Source of the DNA: Chrysosporum bergii ANA360D
Lineage (GTDB): Bacteria > Cyanobacteriota > Cyanobacteriia > Cyanobacteriales > Nostocaceae
Assembly: GCF_029891735.1 (NCBI RefSeq)
Contig: NZ_JANQDH010000020.1
Location: forward strand, 1-51,543
Length of the DNA stretch: 51,543 nucleotides
Direction: 5' to 3'
Positions within the stretch are counted from its first letter, which is position 1. Every line of letters begins with the position of its first letter. Shown here piece by piece: positions 8,369-17,558 of this stretch. The notes under the pieces were generated by a model. It was given only the letters and a program-made list of their open reading frames with translations. It ran no database searches and was not told the DNA's origin. The position numbers were made by a program, and so were the translations under genes.

Positions 8369-8983
8369 TCAACTGCCGGTTTTCTGTCGCTGACGTTTGA
8401 TCAACCAGCCAATAAATACTAGTACCAGACTGCCAATCACAATTTTAGAGACAGGGGCGAGGTACTTTTCCACAAGTTGATACTGACTACCCAAAACGTA
8501 TCCCAAGTATGTGAGGAAACCCACCCAGGCAGCGCTACCCAGAGTTGTATAAAATAAAAATGGTAGCAAGTGCATATTACTCATCCCTGCTGGAACAGAA
8601 ATCAAAGTACGGACTCCCGGTACTAGGCGACCGATGAATACCGCTTTATTACCTTGCTTGTCAAACCAGTGTTTAGCCCTAGTGATATCCTGTCCGGATA
8701 TGGTCAACCATTTGCCATACTTGTTGGCTAAATTTATCAACCGCTTTTCACTCAAAAACTTACCTGGGTAGTACCACACCAGCGCACCGGCTACAGAACC
8801 TAAAAGTCCTGCCAAAAATACGCCCAGGATATTGATTTTTTCCGGAGTCGCCCTAGCCGTAAATCCTGCTAGTGGCATAATCAATTCCGAGGGAATGGGG
8901 GGAAATATGTTTTCTATGAACATCATAAGAGCGATTCCCCAGTAGCCCAAAGTGTTAATAATATTAATTATCCATTCGAGCAT
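8369..8983 (-). CDS. DedA-family membrane protein
   Basis: The 204-residue protein carries the DedA signatures ENIFPPIPSELIMPLAG (about 24-40) and FIGRLVPGVRTLISVPAGMS (about 118-137), with four to five hydrophobic helices. DedA/SNARE-associated proteins are inner-membrane proteins; several act as lipid scramblases or flippases or affect membrane energetics and envelope integrity. Length is normal for the family. The gene is monocistronic, and the specific lipid or ion handled is unknown. Confidence 0.92.
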   Translation of the reverse strand: MLEWIINIINTLGYWGIALMMFIENIFPPIPSELIMPLAGFTARATPEKINILGVFLAGLLGSVAGALVWYYPGKFLSEKRLINLANKYGKWLTISGQDITRAKHWFDKQGNKAVFIGRLVPGVRTLISVPAGMSNMHLLPFLFYTTLGSAAWVGFLTYLGYVLGSQYQLVEKYLAPVSKIVIGSLVLVFIGWLIKRQRQKTGS

Positions 8984-9115
8984 TACATTTATTCCTAAAA
9001 TTCTCGCGCCGGTTTCGTAACTAACTTTAGCTTAACTATCTCATGGGAAAACGACTAGGCACAGGGGAATAGGAGGTAATAAAATAGAATTGCCCCCATT
9101 CCCCTGTCTTCTGTT

Positions 9116-10222
9116 TTAAACTGTTGGGGTTAATGATTGCACTCGCGATTGAGATTGCCAATCTAATGGATTTAACACCGGATCTTCCAATGCCATTTGC
9201 TCAATTAAGCTTGCCAATCTCAGGGCTTTGAGTGCTTGTTCACCACCTACTGAGGGTTGATTACCACCATGTACGCAATTGACAAAATGCTCCAATTCTG
9301 CGCTCAGGGGCTGGATGTTGGTGGTGTAAACTTTCTCAATCAAACCATCCTGTCTGTAAAGCACTTGTCGATGGTCAGTTAGAGTGTTGTGATTTGTTTG
9401 TCGGTGAATTAAGATTTCATTTTTGAGAAAATCTGCTTCTGTAAATGAGTTTTTGCAATGAGCTACAATCCGGCGTATTTTCCGGTGAGTGACTTTGCTA
9501 GCAGTTAAGGTGGCAACAAGACCATTGGCAAAGCCCAAGGTAGCTGTGACGTAATCTAGGTAACCAGAATCTAAAGAACGAGTACCGCTAGCGGTTAATT
9601 TTACTACTGGAGAAGCTGCTAGTTCCAATAGCAGGTCAATGTCGTGGATCATTAAGTCCAGCACTACCGAAACATCATTAGCCCGGTCTGAGTAAGGACT
9701 CATGCGATGAGCTTCTAGGGCTAGCAATTCTTCTGTTTTGAGAACTTTACTCAGTTCTTTAAAGGCTGGATTGAAACGTTCAATATGACCCACTTGCAGA
9801 ATGCACTGAGAATCAGCCGCAGCATTTACTAGGGATTCTGCCTCGGAAATGCTGGCAGCAATTGGCTTTTCAATTAAAACATGAATTCCGGCTAACAAAC
9901 AGTTAATACCAACTGCGTAATGCAATCGGGTAGGTACTGCAATACAAACTGCTTCTACGTGGGGTAGCAAGTCACAGTAATCTTCAAAAAAATGTCCCTT
10001 GTATTTACTAGCTGTTTCTAAGCCTCGTTCAACGTTAATATCTGACACACCAACTAGCTCAACATCTTTCATTGAACTCAGTATACGAGCATGATGCTGT
10101 CCCATGTTACCTACCCCAATTACGCCTATGCGAATTGGTCTTGGCTGATTGCGCTGTGTATATGAATTTGGTTCTGCCACTGACATGCTATTTTGCACTA
10201 TTATTCTCTCCTCAACCACCAA
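9116..10222 (-). CDS. Gfo/Idh/MocA-family NAD(P)-dependent oxidoreductase
   Basis: A 368-residue enzyme. The Rossmann motif GVIGVGNMGQHHARIL starts at about residue 33, and HVLIEKPIA (about 115) holds the EKP signature of the family; the C-terminal half is the alpha/beta substrate domain. Family members oxidise or reduce sugars, inositols or related compounds; the substrate cannot be read here. The start at 10222 (ATG) gives about 30 residues before the Rossmann fold, and the ATG at 10186 (MSVAEP) is an alternative. It stands alone between dedA and a long intergenic region. Confidence 0.85.
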   Translation of the reverse strand: MVVEERIIVQNSMSVAEPNSYTQRNQPRPIRIGVIGVGNMGQHHARILSSMKDVELVGVSDINVERGLETASKYKGHFFEDYCDLLPHVEAVCIAVPTRLHYAVGINCLLAGIHVLIEKPIAASISEAESLVNAAADSQCILQVGHIERFNPAFKELSKVLKTEELLALEAHRMSPYSDRANDVSVVLDLMIHDIDLLLELAASPVVKLTASGTRSLDSGYLDYVTATLGFANGLVATLTASKVTHRKIRRIVAHCKNSFTEADFLKNEILIHRQTNHNTLTDHRQVLYRQDGLIEKVYTTNIQPLSAELEHFVNCVHGGNQPSVGGEQALKALRLASLIEQMALEDPVLNPLDWQSQSRVQSLTPTV

Positions 10223-10788
10223 ATTTAGAGCGGGTATAGCTGTTAGTATTTATACTTAAGAGCTAGTTATGCTCTGTCTCAAACCATCAAGATGGTAACA
10301 TAGAGGTTACATTTATCAAGAATTTTAAAGTTTGTAATCAGTTCCCGAAATTTAGCTTTTTTTGCATATTCGGTGGTAAATTGATCAATACTTTGTTATT
10401 TGCCGGGAATTTGATGTGTCCTTCTGTGGTTAAACTTCAAAAGCGGATAAAATGTCAGTAATAACTCATAAAAACCTGTGAAATGTTAATGATGGGGATC
10501 AAGATTTAACTAGACATTGATAAATAATCTGGTTTTGTAAGCAAGAATACAGAAATTTGAAAACATTGCCCGGCGGTATGGAAATGAAAAAAGGATATAT
10601 TGGAAATTGTAACTACTCAAACACTTCCATATTTTTGCACGGTTCGGCTGATATAGTGAACTTTGGCAAAATGAGGTGCATCCATAGCAAGTAGGATGCT
10701 GGCACTACAAGAGGATCATTTACATTTGTGTCTCACGTGTTTAAGAAATTCTACAAGCTGTGCGGAAATTCCTAAAGTTGAAACTAAG
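10223..10788. other. Intergenic region upstream of queC, with dispersed repeat
   Basis: About 560 bp between divergent genes. The only recognisable content is repeat-derived: GCAAGTAGGATGCTGGCAC at 10688-10706 resembles the GCGGGCAAGATGCCCGC-type repeat at 42897, and a copy of the CATTTACATTTGTRTCTCACG repeat lies at 10714-10749. No RNA gene or riboswitch was recognised. Confidence 0.5.
10714..10749 (+). repeat. Dispersed repeat, copy A
   Basis: GATCATTTACATTTG followed by TGTCTCACGTGTTTAAGAAA. Near-identical copies occur at 12933-12970 and, inverted, at 32198-32235; its second half recurs in the 121-bp tandem units at 33257-33588. Non-coding; it lies in the queC leader. Confidence 0.8.
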
Positions 10789-11463
10789 ATGAAAGCTGTA
10801 ATTTTATTGTCTGGAGGATTGGATTCTTCCACGGTTTTGTATCAAGCCAAGGCTGATGGTTATGAATGTTACCCGATTTCTTTTGACTACCAGCAGCGAC
10901 ATCGGCGAGAGTTACACTCAGCTTTTCTGGTGGCGGAAAAAGCAGGGGTAGTTAAACATCAGGTTGTTAATTTTGACCTACGAAAATGGGGGGGTTCGGC
11001 ACTGACAGACGACACAATTAATTTACCCCAAGAGCGATCGCTGGAGCAAATGTCGGTAAATATTCCAGTTACCTACGTACCTGCACGTAATACAATTTTT
11101 TTAAGTCTTGCCCTTGGCTATGGGGAGGCCATCGCAGCTGAACGGGTCTATATTGGTGTTAATGCCCTGGATTACTCCGGATATCCTGATTGCCGTCCTG
11201 ACTATATCCAGGCGATGCAGAACGTCTTTCAGTTAGGAACCAAACAAGGACGTGAGGGGAACCCGATTAAAATTGCAGCCCCTTTGATTGATTTAAAAAA
11301 AAGTGAAATTATTGAACTTGGCAACCAATTGGGAGTTCCTTGGGAGTTAACTTGGTCTTGCTATGCAGGTAATGATGTTGCTTGCGGGGTTTGTGATTCC
11401 TGTCGTTTAAGGTTAGCAGGTTTTGCCGAGTTGGGGTTGAAAGATCCCTTGCCTTATGCTTAG
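10789..11463 (+). CDS. queC: 7-cyano-7-deazaguanine synthase QueC
   Basis: A 224-residue enzyme that converts 7-carboxy-7-deazaguanine to preQ0 with ATP and ammonia, in the queuosine pathway. The PP-loop ATP pyrophosphatase motif SGGLDSSTVLY is at residues 8-18. The zinc site is the C-terminal Cys set in WSCYAGNDVACGVCDSCRLR. YVPARNTIFLSLALGYGEA is also family-typical. I chose ATG 10789: the frame opens at 10696, but those 31 extra codons are read from a dispersed repeat and would not be conserved. No other queuosine gene is nearby. Confidence 0.95.
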   Translation: MKAVILLSGGLDSSTVLYQAKADGYECYPISFDYQQRHRRELHSAFLVAEKAGVVKHQVVNFDLRKWGGSALTDDTINLPQERSLEQMSVNIPVTYVPARNTIFLSLALGYGEAIAAERVYIGVNALDYSGYPDCRPDYIQAMQNVFQLGTKQGREGNPIKIAAPLIDLKKSEIIELGNQLGVPWELTWSCYAGNDVACGVCDSCRLRLAGFAELGLKDPLPYA

Positions 11464-11476
11464 GGAAAAATTCAGA

Positions 11477-12826
11477 TTATTTGGCTTCTAAGCGTCGTAC
11501 TTGAATTTGATGCAGGCGTGGACCCACTGCTGACACCACGGTAAATTCCAAATTCTCATAGTAAAAGGTTTCATCTTTGACGGGTATTTTCTGTAATTGA
11601 TATAGGACAAAACCACCTAGGGTTTGATATTGTTTTCCTAGGGGTAAGTTGAGATGTAAAACTTGGTTGAGGTCTTCAAGGTTAATCTGGGCTTGCACCA
11701 AAAATGTTTGGTCATCTAACATTTCCACTAGCAAGTCATCAATATTGTCAGGTTCGCGAGCATTACCAATAATTTCCGCTATTACATCTTGGATGGTCAC
11801 TAATCCCACAGTACCACCAAACTCATTGACAACTATGACCATGGCTGGCTTTTCTTGCTGCATCATGGGTAATAGTTCACTCAGGGGGGTTTGTTCAGGT
11901 ACAAATCGGGCTTGGCGCATCCAAGGTTGGATGTTTGCTTCTGGTGTCAGAATCCCCATTGCCAATGGTTGTGCCAAATCCCTAAAATAAACCACGCCGC
12001 GAATATCATCTAAGGATTCCCCTATGATGGGATAACGGGAGTGACCAGTAGATATCATTTGCTGAAGTAAAATCTGGAAGGTGGCATCTTTTGACAGGGC
12101 GACAATACCAGTCCTAGGTATCATGACATCTTCGGCTGTAACTTCGCCAAACTCAAAGATATTATTGAGCAATTCCCGCTCTGAACGCTCTAAACCGGTT
12201 GATTCCCGTTCCGTGGAGATGATCAGCTGCAATTCTTCTGGAGTAACAGGCGATCGCCAACTTTGTCCGGTGTATTCAATCCCAAAAAGCCGCAATAAAA
12301 ATCGGGTGGATTGGTTGAGAATCCAGATCAAGGGGTTAAAGATGCGGACTATTGCTTTGACTGAGGGTCCCAAAATTCTGGACATTTCCTCAGAGTACAA
12401 CATAGCCACTGATTTAGGACATAGTTCACCTAAAACAATTTGCAGATAAGCTATCAAAAAGAACGCTATGGGAATTGATAGGGAATGAGCCAGAAAATTA
12501 CTCATTTCTAAGGGTAACCGCCAAGACTGTAGCCATGACTTCACCAGGACGACAATTGAACTTTCGCCAATCCATCCCAAGGCTAAACTAGAAAGGGTAA
12601 TACCTAACTGTGTTGTGGATAATAATCTTTCAATGCTACGTTGTAGACCCTCAACTGCCATGGCGGGAATATCACCAGCCTTGACCAGCTGATGAATGCG
12701 CGATCGCCGTACTGTCACCATTGAAAATTCTGCTGTCACAAAAAAAGCGTTGATGGCGATCAACAAGAGTACTGTTAACAATCTCAGCCCGACTTCTGTG
12801 GAATTTAAGTTATAAAAAGCATTCAC
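11477..12826 (-). CDS. CNNM/CorC-HlyC family membrane protein with CBS domains
   Basis: A 449-residue protein with domains in the usual order. The DUF21/CNNM membrane domain (about 10-200) has the basic loop FSMVTVRRSRIHQLVKAGD and four hydrophobic segments. A CBS pair (about 215-345) contains EDVMIPRTGIVALSKD and FGGTVGLVTIQDVIAEIIG. The CorC_HlyC transporter-associated domain (about 365-445) follows. The family transports or senses divalent cations, chiefly Mg2+ and Co2+; older annotations as haemolysin are misleading. It converges with queC, with 13 bp between the stops. Confidence 0.92.
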   Translation of the reverse strand: MNAFYNLNSTEVGLRLLTVLLLIAINAFFVTAEFSMVTVRRSRIHQLVKAGDIPAMAVEGLQRSIERLLSTTQLGITLSSLALGWIGESSIVVLVKSWLQSWRLPLEMSNFLAHSLSIPIAFFLIAYLQIVLGELCPKSVAMLYSEEMSRILGPSVKAIVRIFNPLIWILNQSTRFLLRLFGIEYTGQSWRSPVTPEELQLIISTERESTGLERSERELLNNIFEFGEVTAEDVMIPRTGIVALSKDATFQILLQQMISTGHSRYPIIGESLDDIRGVVYFRDLAQPLAMGILTPEANIQPWMRQARFVPEQTPLSELLPMMQQEKPAMVIVVNEFGGTVGLVTIQDVIAEIIGNAREPDNIDDLLVEMLDDQTFLVQAQINLEDLNQVLHLNLPLGKQYQTLGGFVLYQLQKIPVKDETFYYENLEFTVVSAVGPRLHQIQVRRLEAK

Positions 12827-12932
12827 CTCGGATTAAGTATGACAATTTTGGTATCGGTTTTTGGGTGTTGGGTATGAGTAATAGCGAATTTTACCCAAGT
12901 GAGGTACATCCTGAGAGAGAACGAATCGCACT

Positions 12933-12970
12933 TATCATTTACATTTGTATCTCACGTGTTTAAGAAATGC
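12933..12970 (+). repeat. Dispersed repeat, copy B
   Basis: TATCATTTACATTTGTATCT followed by CACGTGTTTAAGAAATGC, nearly identical to the copy at 10714. It is preceded at 12898 by AGTGAGGTACATC, another module of the same family that is also found in the 121-bp tandem repeat (TTAGTGAGGTAAGTC). Confidence 0.8.
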
Positions 12971-13012
12971 TATGTTCTTCCCCAGTTTCCATTCCCCAAC
13001 TCCCCAACTCAA

Positions 13013-13723
13013 TTACCTTTCTACTGGAACATCTAACACATCTAGCTTCAGTTTTTGAGCAGGATAGTCTGTTAAAGATAGAGATATTTTATTCACGTCA
13101 TCCAGTAAGGCGGTAGGAATAATCACCGTACCTGAAACAGTAGGACTGTTGGGTGGTAATTCTGGCGGTAAACCCTCAGTGCTGGCACTCAGTATTCTTC
13201 CCTTGTCGTCGCTAACATCCAAAAAGGTGTACAAAAAGCGCACAGTATCACTCCCTTCATTTTTCATGTTTACCCTCATGAGTAAATCGCCCCCAGAGTA
13301 GCGGACTGATTGCACAGCAAAGGTTACACCCTCACTTTCAGCAGTAATAGGAAATCCTGGTTGGAGTTTTTCTGTAACCACTGCTGGGGGTTTTTCCTTG
13401 GGCTTTTCCTTAGTGCTGGTGGTTTCTTCTTGATCTTTTTTTAAGTTTTCGGATTTAGCAGCCTTGGTTTTACCTTCAATTCGAGCCTTGACAATTTTCA
13501 GGATTTCATCCTCTTTTAAGAATGTCACCCCCAACGGTTGAGGGTTATTGCTCTTACTACCAGGGAATTTGGTCTTGGGGCGGCCATCTGGTGTTGTGAC
13601 ACCCTTGAGTGCTGAAGTCCCCATTTCAAAACCTAAAAACGCACTTACAGAACCTGCGCCCAGCATCAGGATTAACAACATTAAAGTTAGAAGTACAGTG
13701 GAATTTATTTTCATTGCTGACAA
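13013..13723 (-). CDS. Membrane-anchored or secreted protein of unknown function
   Basis: A 236-residue protein with an N-terminal hydrophobic segment at residues 8-33 (LLTLMLLILMLGAGSVSAFLG), which is a signal peptide or anchor. A Lys/Glu-rich linker follows at about 75-115 (KDQEETTSTKEKPKEKPP). The C-terminal domain, about 120-236, looks like a beta-sandwich (VTFAVQSVRYSGGDLLMRVN, VRFLYTFLDVSDDKGRILSA), similar in style to DUF4352-like extracellular Ig-fold domains. Not recognised more precisely. Probably periplasmic. Single gene. Confidence 0.7.
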   Translation of the reverse strand: MSAMKINSTVLLTLMLLILMLGAGSVSAFLGFEMGTSALKGVTTPDGRPKTKFPGSKSNNPQPLGVTFLKEDEILKIVKARIEGKTKAAKSENLKKDQEETTSTKEKPKEKPPAVVTEKLQPGFPITAESEGVTFAVQSVRYSGGDLLMRVNMKNEGSDTVRFLYTFLDVSDDKGRILSASTEGLPPELPPNSPTVSGTVIIPTALLDDVNKISLSLTDYPAQKLKLDVLDVPVER

Positions 13724-13927
13724 GCTATTGCGGAAAAATGCTGCCCTATTTTAAGCGTATTCAAGATTAAAAGTATTAAAGCTATGTTTCTCAATCCTTA
13801 AGGGAACTGAATTAATACTAGTTTGCACTATTTCCGAGACAAGATGTAACATAAATGTTGGGTAAAGTTTCGATAAATTATTGTTGACTGTAGACAAATA
13901 TTAAAATTACGCTATAATTGTTTTAGT

Positions 13928-14000
13928 CCAGGGTTGGCCGAGCGGTTGAGGCAGCGAACTCATAATTCGCCCTAGGCAGGTTCAACTCCTGCACCCTGGA
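13928..14000 (+). tRNA. tRNA-Ile2 (anticodon CAU, lysidine type)
   Basis: A 73-nt cloverleaf with acceptor stem CCAGGGT/ACCCTGG, D arm GCCGAGCGGTTGAGGC, anticodon stem-loop GCGAA-CTCATAA-TTCGC and T arm GCAGG-TTCAACT-CCTGC. The anticodon is CAT. The D arm and the ACTCATAATT anticodon loop resemble the chloroplast trnI-CAU rather than an elongator or initiator Met tRNA, and the C1-G72 pair excludes the bacterial initiator. In that case TilS converts C34 to lysidine to read AUA. CCA is not encoded. Confidence 0.85.
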
Positions 14001-14062
14001 TTTTATTATTGTTGAGTAGAGACTCGATTAATCGTGTCCCTACAAGAGACTTTAGAGTTCGT

Positions 14063-14503
14063 TTAGCGTTTTGTGATGGGTTCAAATCGGAACTCAGTCC
14101 CAACTCTTAGGTTGTTGACATTATAGCGAGGGGACATCAGCAAAGATGTGTCATAAGGACTGGGTAAGTCGGGAGTGCGGAGATAAGGGTCATTGCTTAC
14201 TTGCTGTTGAAAAACATCACGATAGAGGGTGTTAACCAATCCACCATCCCGGGTAATTTCATTTTCTGGGAAGGAATTACTTACCAGTGAACCTGAACCC
14301 ACGAGAGAATCTAGCTGACGCTTGGGGGTGCTATTTTCGTAGAAATTACGATTGTGTCTAAAGAAAGCTCGCTCAAAGGCATCATTTGTGGTTTCATAAT
14401 TTGGTGTTTCTGTCTGAGCGACCACAACAGAAGGAAAGGCTACACCAGCAACTACCAAGGCTAATAAACCACCAAAGGTTTGAAATTTAAATTTTATACT
14501 CAT
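14063..14503 (-). CDS. Secreted protein of unknown function
   Basis: A 146-residue protein with a clear signal peptide (LLALVVAGVAFPSVVVAQ, cleavage likely near residue 29). The mature part is hydrophilic, with NDAFERAFFRHNRNFYENST and a C-terminal LRVGTEFRFEPITKR. It looks like a cyanobacterial periplasmic hypothetical; no domain is recognised. It is divergent from pyrE, with about 100 bp shared between the two starts. Confidence 0.75.
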   Translation of the reverse strand: MSIKFKFQTFGGLLALVVAGVAFPSVVVAQTETPNYETTNDAFERAFFRHNRNFYENSTPKRQLDSLVGSGSLVSNSFPENEITRDGGLVNTLYRDVFQQQVSNDPYLRTPDLPSPYDTSLLMSPRYNVNNLRVGTEFRFEPITKR

Positions 14504-14604
14504 CTTGTTTACTCCTCAATGTTTGAACAAATCTTAACTTATGCTTAATTTCAGAACTTTGATCAGTTCAACCTTTGGTGTAACACAAATTTGTTTGTTT
14601 TGTA

Positions 14605-15225
14605 ATGACCTATACTACTGAAACCTCCGGCCAATTAGATATTTGTGCAGCAACTGCTGATTTAACCACCCTACGCCAGAAGCTATTAGATTTATTTTGC
14701 CAAGGGGCTTATCAAGAAGGTGATTTTGTCCTTTCTTCTGGACAAAGCAGTTCTTACTACATTAATGGTAAGCAGGTAACACTACACCCCCAAGGGGCTT
14801 TAGCAATTGGTCGCATTCTTTTATCCTTGTTACCCTTAGATACTCAAGCTGTAGCCGGTTTAACATTGGGTGCTGACCCCATTGTTTCTGCTGTCAGCGT
14901 GGTTTCTGCCTATGAAAATCGTCCCATACCCGGGCTGATTATTCGTAAAGAAGCTAAAGGTCATGGAACAAGGGCTTATATTGAAGGGCCTAATTTACCG
15001 ACTGGTACAAAAGTGATTGTTTTGGAAGATGTGGTCACTACTGGGAAATCAGCTATGAAAGCCGTTGAGCGTCTGCGGGATGCTGGTTATACTGTGGATA
15101 TGGTAATTTCACTTGTAGACAGACTACAAGGGGGCACAGAGTTTTATCAGTCTGTGGGTTTGAAGTTTCAATCAGTGTTCACAATTACTGATATTCAACA
15201 ACGGTATCAAGAATTAGGTAATTAA
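14605..15225 (+). CDS. pyrE: Orotate phosphoribosyltransferase
   Basis: A 206-residue enzyme that joins orotate to PRPP to give OMP in pyrimidine synthesis. The PRPP-binding motif VIVLEDVVTTGKSAMKAVE is at about residues 134-152; GDFVLSSGQSSSYYINGKQV (about 39) and the flexible-loop sequence RKEAKGHGTRAYIEG (about 113) are also present. Length is normal for the short cyanobacterial form. It ends at a strong hairpin shared with thiC. Confidence 0.95.
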   Translation: MTYTTETSGQLDICAATADLTTLRQKLLDLFCQGAYQEGDFVLSSGQSSSYYINGKQVTLHPQGALAIGRILLSLLPLDTQAVAGLTLGADPIVSAVSVVSAYENRPIPGLIIRKEAKGHGTRAYIEGPNLPTGTKVIVLEDVVTTGKSAMKAVERLRDAGYTVDMVISLVDRLQGGTEFYQSVGLKFQSVFTITDIQQRYQELGN

Positions 15226-15230
15226 AATTC

Positions 15231-15259
15231 ATCGTTACTGGGTTAAACCCAGTAACGAT
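15231..15259. terminator. Bidirectional hairpin between pyrE and thiC
   Basis: A perfect 12-bp inverted repeat (ATCGTTACTGGG and CCCAGTAACGAT) with a 5-nt loop lies between two convergent genes. There is only a weak T tract on either side. Its position makes it the likely terminator of both. Confidence 0.65.
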
Positions 15260-15276
15260 ATTTAACAAAAATTAAC

Positions 15277-16650
15277 TTAACCCTGAGTAACCGGCTCCTT
15301 AGCCAAAAACTTCTCAAGTTCAGTCAAAGCATCAGCATCAACCTTAGTCTGCATCGGACAGAACTTAGGACCACACATGGAACAAAACTCAGCAGTTTTA
15401 TAAATATCTGCTGGTAAAGTTTCATCGTGATATTCTCTAGCTCTTTCTGGGTCTAAGGCTAACTCAAATTGACGATTCCAATCAAAGTTATAACGAGCCT
15501 TGGAAAGTTCATCATCTCTGTCCCTAGCACCGGGGCGATGTCTGGCAATATCCGCAGCATGAGCCGCTATTTTATAAGCAATTAAACCATTCCGCACATC
15601 TTCAGCATTCGGTAAACCCAAATGTTCTTTAGGCGTGACGTAACACAGCATTGCTGTACCGTACCAGCCAGCCATTGCTGCCCCAATTGCTGAGGTAATG
15701 TGGTCGTAACCAGGAGCAATATCTGTTACCAATGGACCTAATACATAGAAAGGTGCTTCTGAACACTCTTCCATTTGCTTACGGACATTGAACTCAATTT
15801 GATCCATTGGTACGTGTCCTGGACCTTCTACCATCACTTGTACATCATCTTCCCAGGCTTTGCGGGTTAACTGTCCGAGGGTTTTCAGTTCTGCTAATTG
15901 TGCAGCATCTGAGGCATCATGAGTACAACCAGGACGCAGGGAATCCCCCAAGCTGAAGGAAACATCGTATTTTTTAAAAATCTCGATGATATCTTGGAAG
16001 TGGGTATATAAGGGGTTTTGCTTATGGTGATGTAGCATCCAACGAGCTAAAATACCGCCTCCACGGGAAACAATACCAGTGATGCGGTTTCGCACTAAGG
16101 GTAAATGTTCAATTAAAATGCCGGCGTGGATGGTTTGATAGTCTACACCTTGTTGGGCGTGTTTTTCAATGATGTGAAGAAAGTCGTCAGCAGTGAGATG
16201 TTCAATTTTGCCGTGGACACTTTCTAAAGCTTGGTAAACTGGTACTGTACCAATGGGAACAGGTGAAGCATTGATGATGGCGGTGCGAATTTGATCTAAA
16301 TTACCCCCTCCTGTGGACAAGTCCATCACGGTATCAGCACCATATTTCACCGCCAGATTTAACTTATCCACTTCTTCTTGAAGATTAGAAGAGTTGGGAG
16401 AAGCGCCAATATTAGCATTAACTTTACATTTAGAAGCAATGCCAATGCACATCGGTTCTAGGTTGGTGTGATTAATATTAGCAGGGATAATCATTCTTCC
16501 CCGCGCCACTTCTTCCCGAATGAGATCAGCAGGTAGATTTTCCCGCTTGGCGACGTAGTGCATTTCTTCAGTAACAACACCCCGGCGGGCATAGTGCATT
16601 TGAGTTACATTACTCTCACCACGACGCTTGGCAACCCATTCTGTCCGCAT
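15277..16650 (-). CDS. thiC: Phosphomethylpyrimidine synthase ThiC
   Basis: A 457-residue radical-SAM enzyme that rearranges 5-aminoimidazole ribotide to HMP-P, the pyrimidine half of thiamine. The C-terminal [12 protein letters not shown] holds the CxxCxxxxC ligands of the [4Fe-4S] cluster. Other family motifs are [40 protein letters not shown] and ALYDLSTGGG-like [11 protein letters not shown]. It is the short form without the long plant/E. coli N-terminal extension, as usual in cyanobacteria. A TPP riboswitch lies just upstream, so expression should fall when thiamine pyrophosphate is plentiful. Confidence 0.97.
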   Translation of the reverse strand: MRTEWVAKRRGESNVTQMHYARRGVVTEEMHYVAKRENLPADLIREEVARGRMIIPANINHTNLEPMCIGIASKCKVNANIGASPNSSNLQEEVDKLNLAVKYGADTVMDLSTGGGNLDQIRTAIINASPVPIGTVPVYQALESVHGKIEHLTADDFLHIIEKHAQQGVDYQTIHAGILIEHLPLVRNRITGIVSRGGGILARWMLHHHKQNPLYTHFQDIIEIFKKYDVSFSLGDSLRPGCTHDASDAAQLAELKTLGQLTRKAWEDDVQVMVEGPGHVPMDQIEFNVRKQMEECSEAPFYVLGPLVTDIAPGYDHITSAIGAAMAGWYGTAMLCYVTPKEHLGLPNAEDVRNGLIAYKIAAHAADIARHRPGARDRDDELSKARYNFDWNRQFELALDPERAREYHDETLPADIYKTAEFCSMCGPKFCPMQTKVDADALTELEKFLAKEPVTQG

Positions 16651-16667
16651 ATTGAATTCCTCGATAA

Positions 16668-16750
16668 ACAGCTTCCCTCCGCTGGTATTAACCAGACTCA
16701 GGTGTTAAGGGTGTGATCTCAGCCTGATTTTTTCAGGCACCCCTAGCATG
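16668..16750 (-). promoter_or_regulatory. TPP riboswitch (THI element) controlling thiC
   Basis: Read on the minus strand the leader contains, in order, GGGGTGCCTG, GGCTGAGATCACACCCTT, ACCTGA, CTGGTTAATACCAGCGGAGG and GAAGCTG. These are the conserved P2, P3, J and P4/P5 elements of the thiamine pyrophosphate aptamer. It lies just ahead of the thiC start. In cyanobacteria such aptamers usually control translation or termination. No separate terminator hairpin is seen, so translational control is more likely (inference). Confidence 0.95.
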
Positions 16751-16892
16751 AATGAAATTGTACCATCTTGATTACCAATACAGGCGGGCGTGTTCACAAT
16801 TCACCAGGTGATTTTTTGGGGGTGGGTGTCGTCTGTCTCTGGGAATGTTTGTCAATGATTAAAATGGAGTTATGGGCAATGAGTGATAACTA

Positions 16893-17513
16893 ATGGCTAA
16901 CCATTACCGCTATATTATTTTTTATAAACCTTATGGAGTTCTGAGCCAGTTTACCCAGGAAACTTCTAAACATAGTACCTTAAAGGAGTATATCCCAGTT
17001 CCCGATGTTTATCCTGTGGGGCGTTTGGACTGGGACAGCGAGGGTTTATTGTTATTGACCAATGATGGACAATTGCAACATCGCCTTGCTCACCCTCGTT
17101 TTGGACATGAACGCACTTACTGGGTGCAAGTGGAGGGTGTTCCCGATGCAGATGCTATCAAAAATTTACAAACTGGTGTGAAAATTCAAGGTTACTGCAC
17201 TCAACCAGCCCAGGTACGATTGTTTGTACAGCCGCCTCCTCTCCCTGAACGCAATCCGCCCATTAGAGTTCGTAAAAGTATCCCTACCTCTTGGCTAGAA
17301 ATGACTTTGACGGAGGGAAAAAATCGTCAAGTGCGGCGAATGACTGCGGCGGTGGGATTTCCTACTTTGCGATTGGTCAGGGTCAGTATAGCCCGTCTGA
17401 GTTTAAATGGTTTACATCTGGGTGAGTGGCGGGATCTCATACCATCAGAACTGAAGTTTTTGCATAATTTGCCCAAAAACTACAAAAAATGTATCAGCAT
17501 CCAAGGCTATTAG
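16893..17513 (+). CDS. Pseudouridine synthase, RsuA/RluE type
   Basis: A 206-residue enzyme that isomerises a uridine in rRNA. The catalytic Asp lies in [20 protein letters not shown] (about residues 39-58); the second family motif is [19 protein letters not shown] (about 143-161). There is no N-terminal S4 domain, as in RluE (23S rRNA U2457), so that target is the best guess. Length fits RluE-like proteins. It lies just upstream of the PP2C gene on the same strand, with 45 bp between them. Confidence 0.9.
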   Translation: MANHYRYIIFYKPYGVLSQFTQETSKHSTLKEYIPVPDVYPVGRLDWDSEGLLLLTNDGQLQHRLAHPRFGHERTYWVQVEGVPDADAIKNLQTGVKIQGYCTQPAQVRLFVQPPPLPERNPPIRVRKSIPTSWLEMTLTEGKNRQVRRMTAAVGFPTLRLVRVSIARLSLNGLHLGEWRDLIPSELKFLHNLPKNYKKCISIQGY

Positions 17514-17558
17514 AGTGACTATAAGCAGCGATTAAACGGAAATGAAGGAAGTTCCACT

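Noticed and set aside
10696-10788. N-terminal extension of QueC starting MLALQEDHLH
   Set aside because: It is encoded by dispersed-repeat DNA, and the conserved protein starts at the ATG at 10789.
13928-14000. Call as elongator or initiator tRNA-Met
   Set aside because: The D arm and anticodon arm resemble trnI-CAU (Ile2), and C1-G72 is paired, unlike the initiator.
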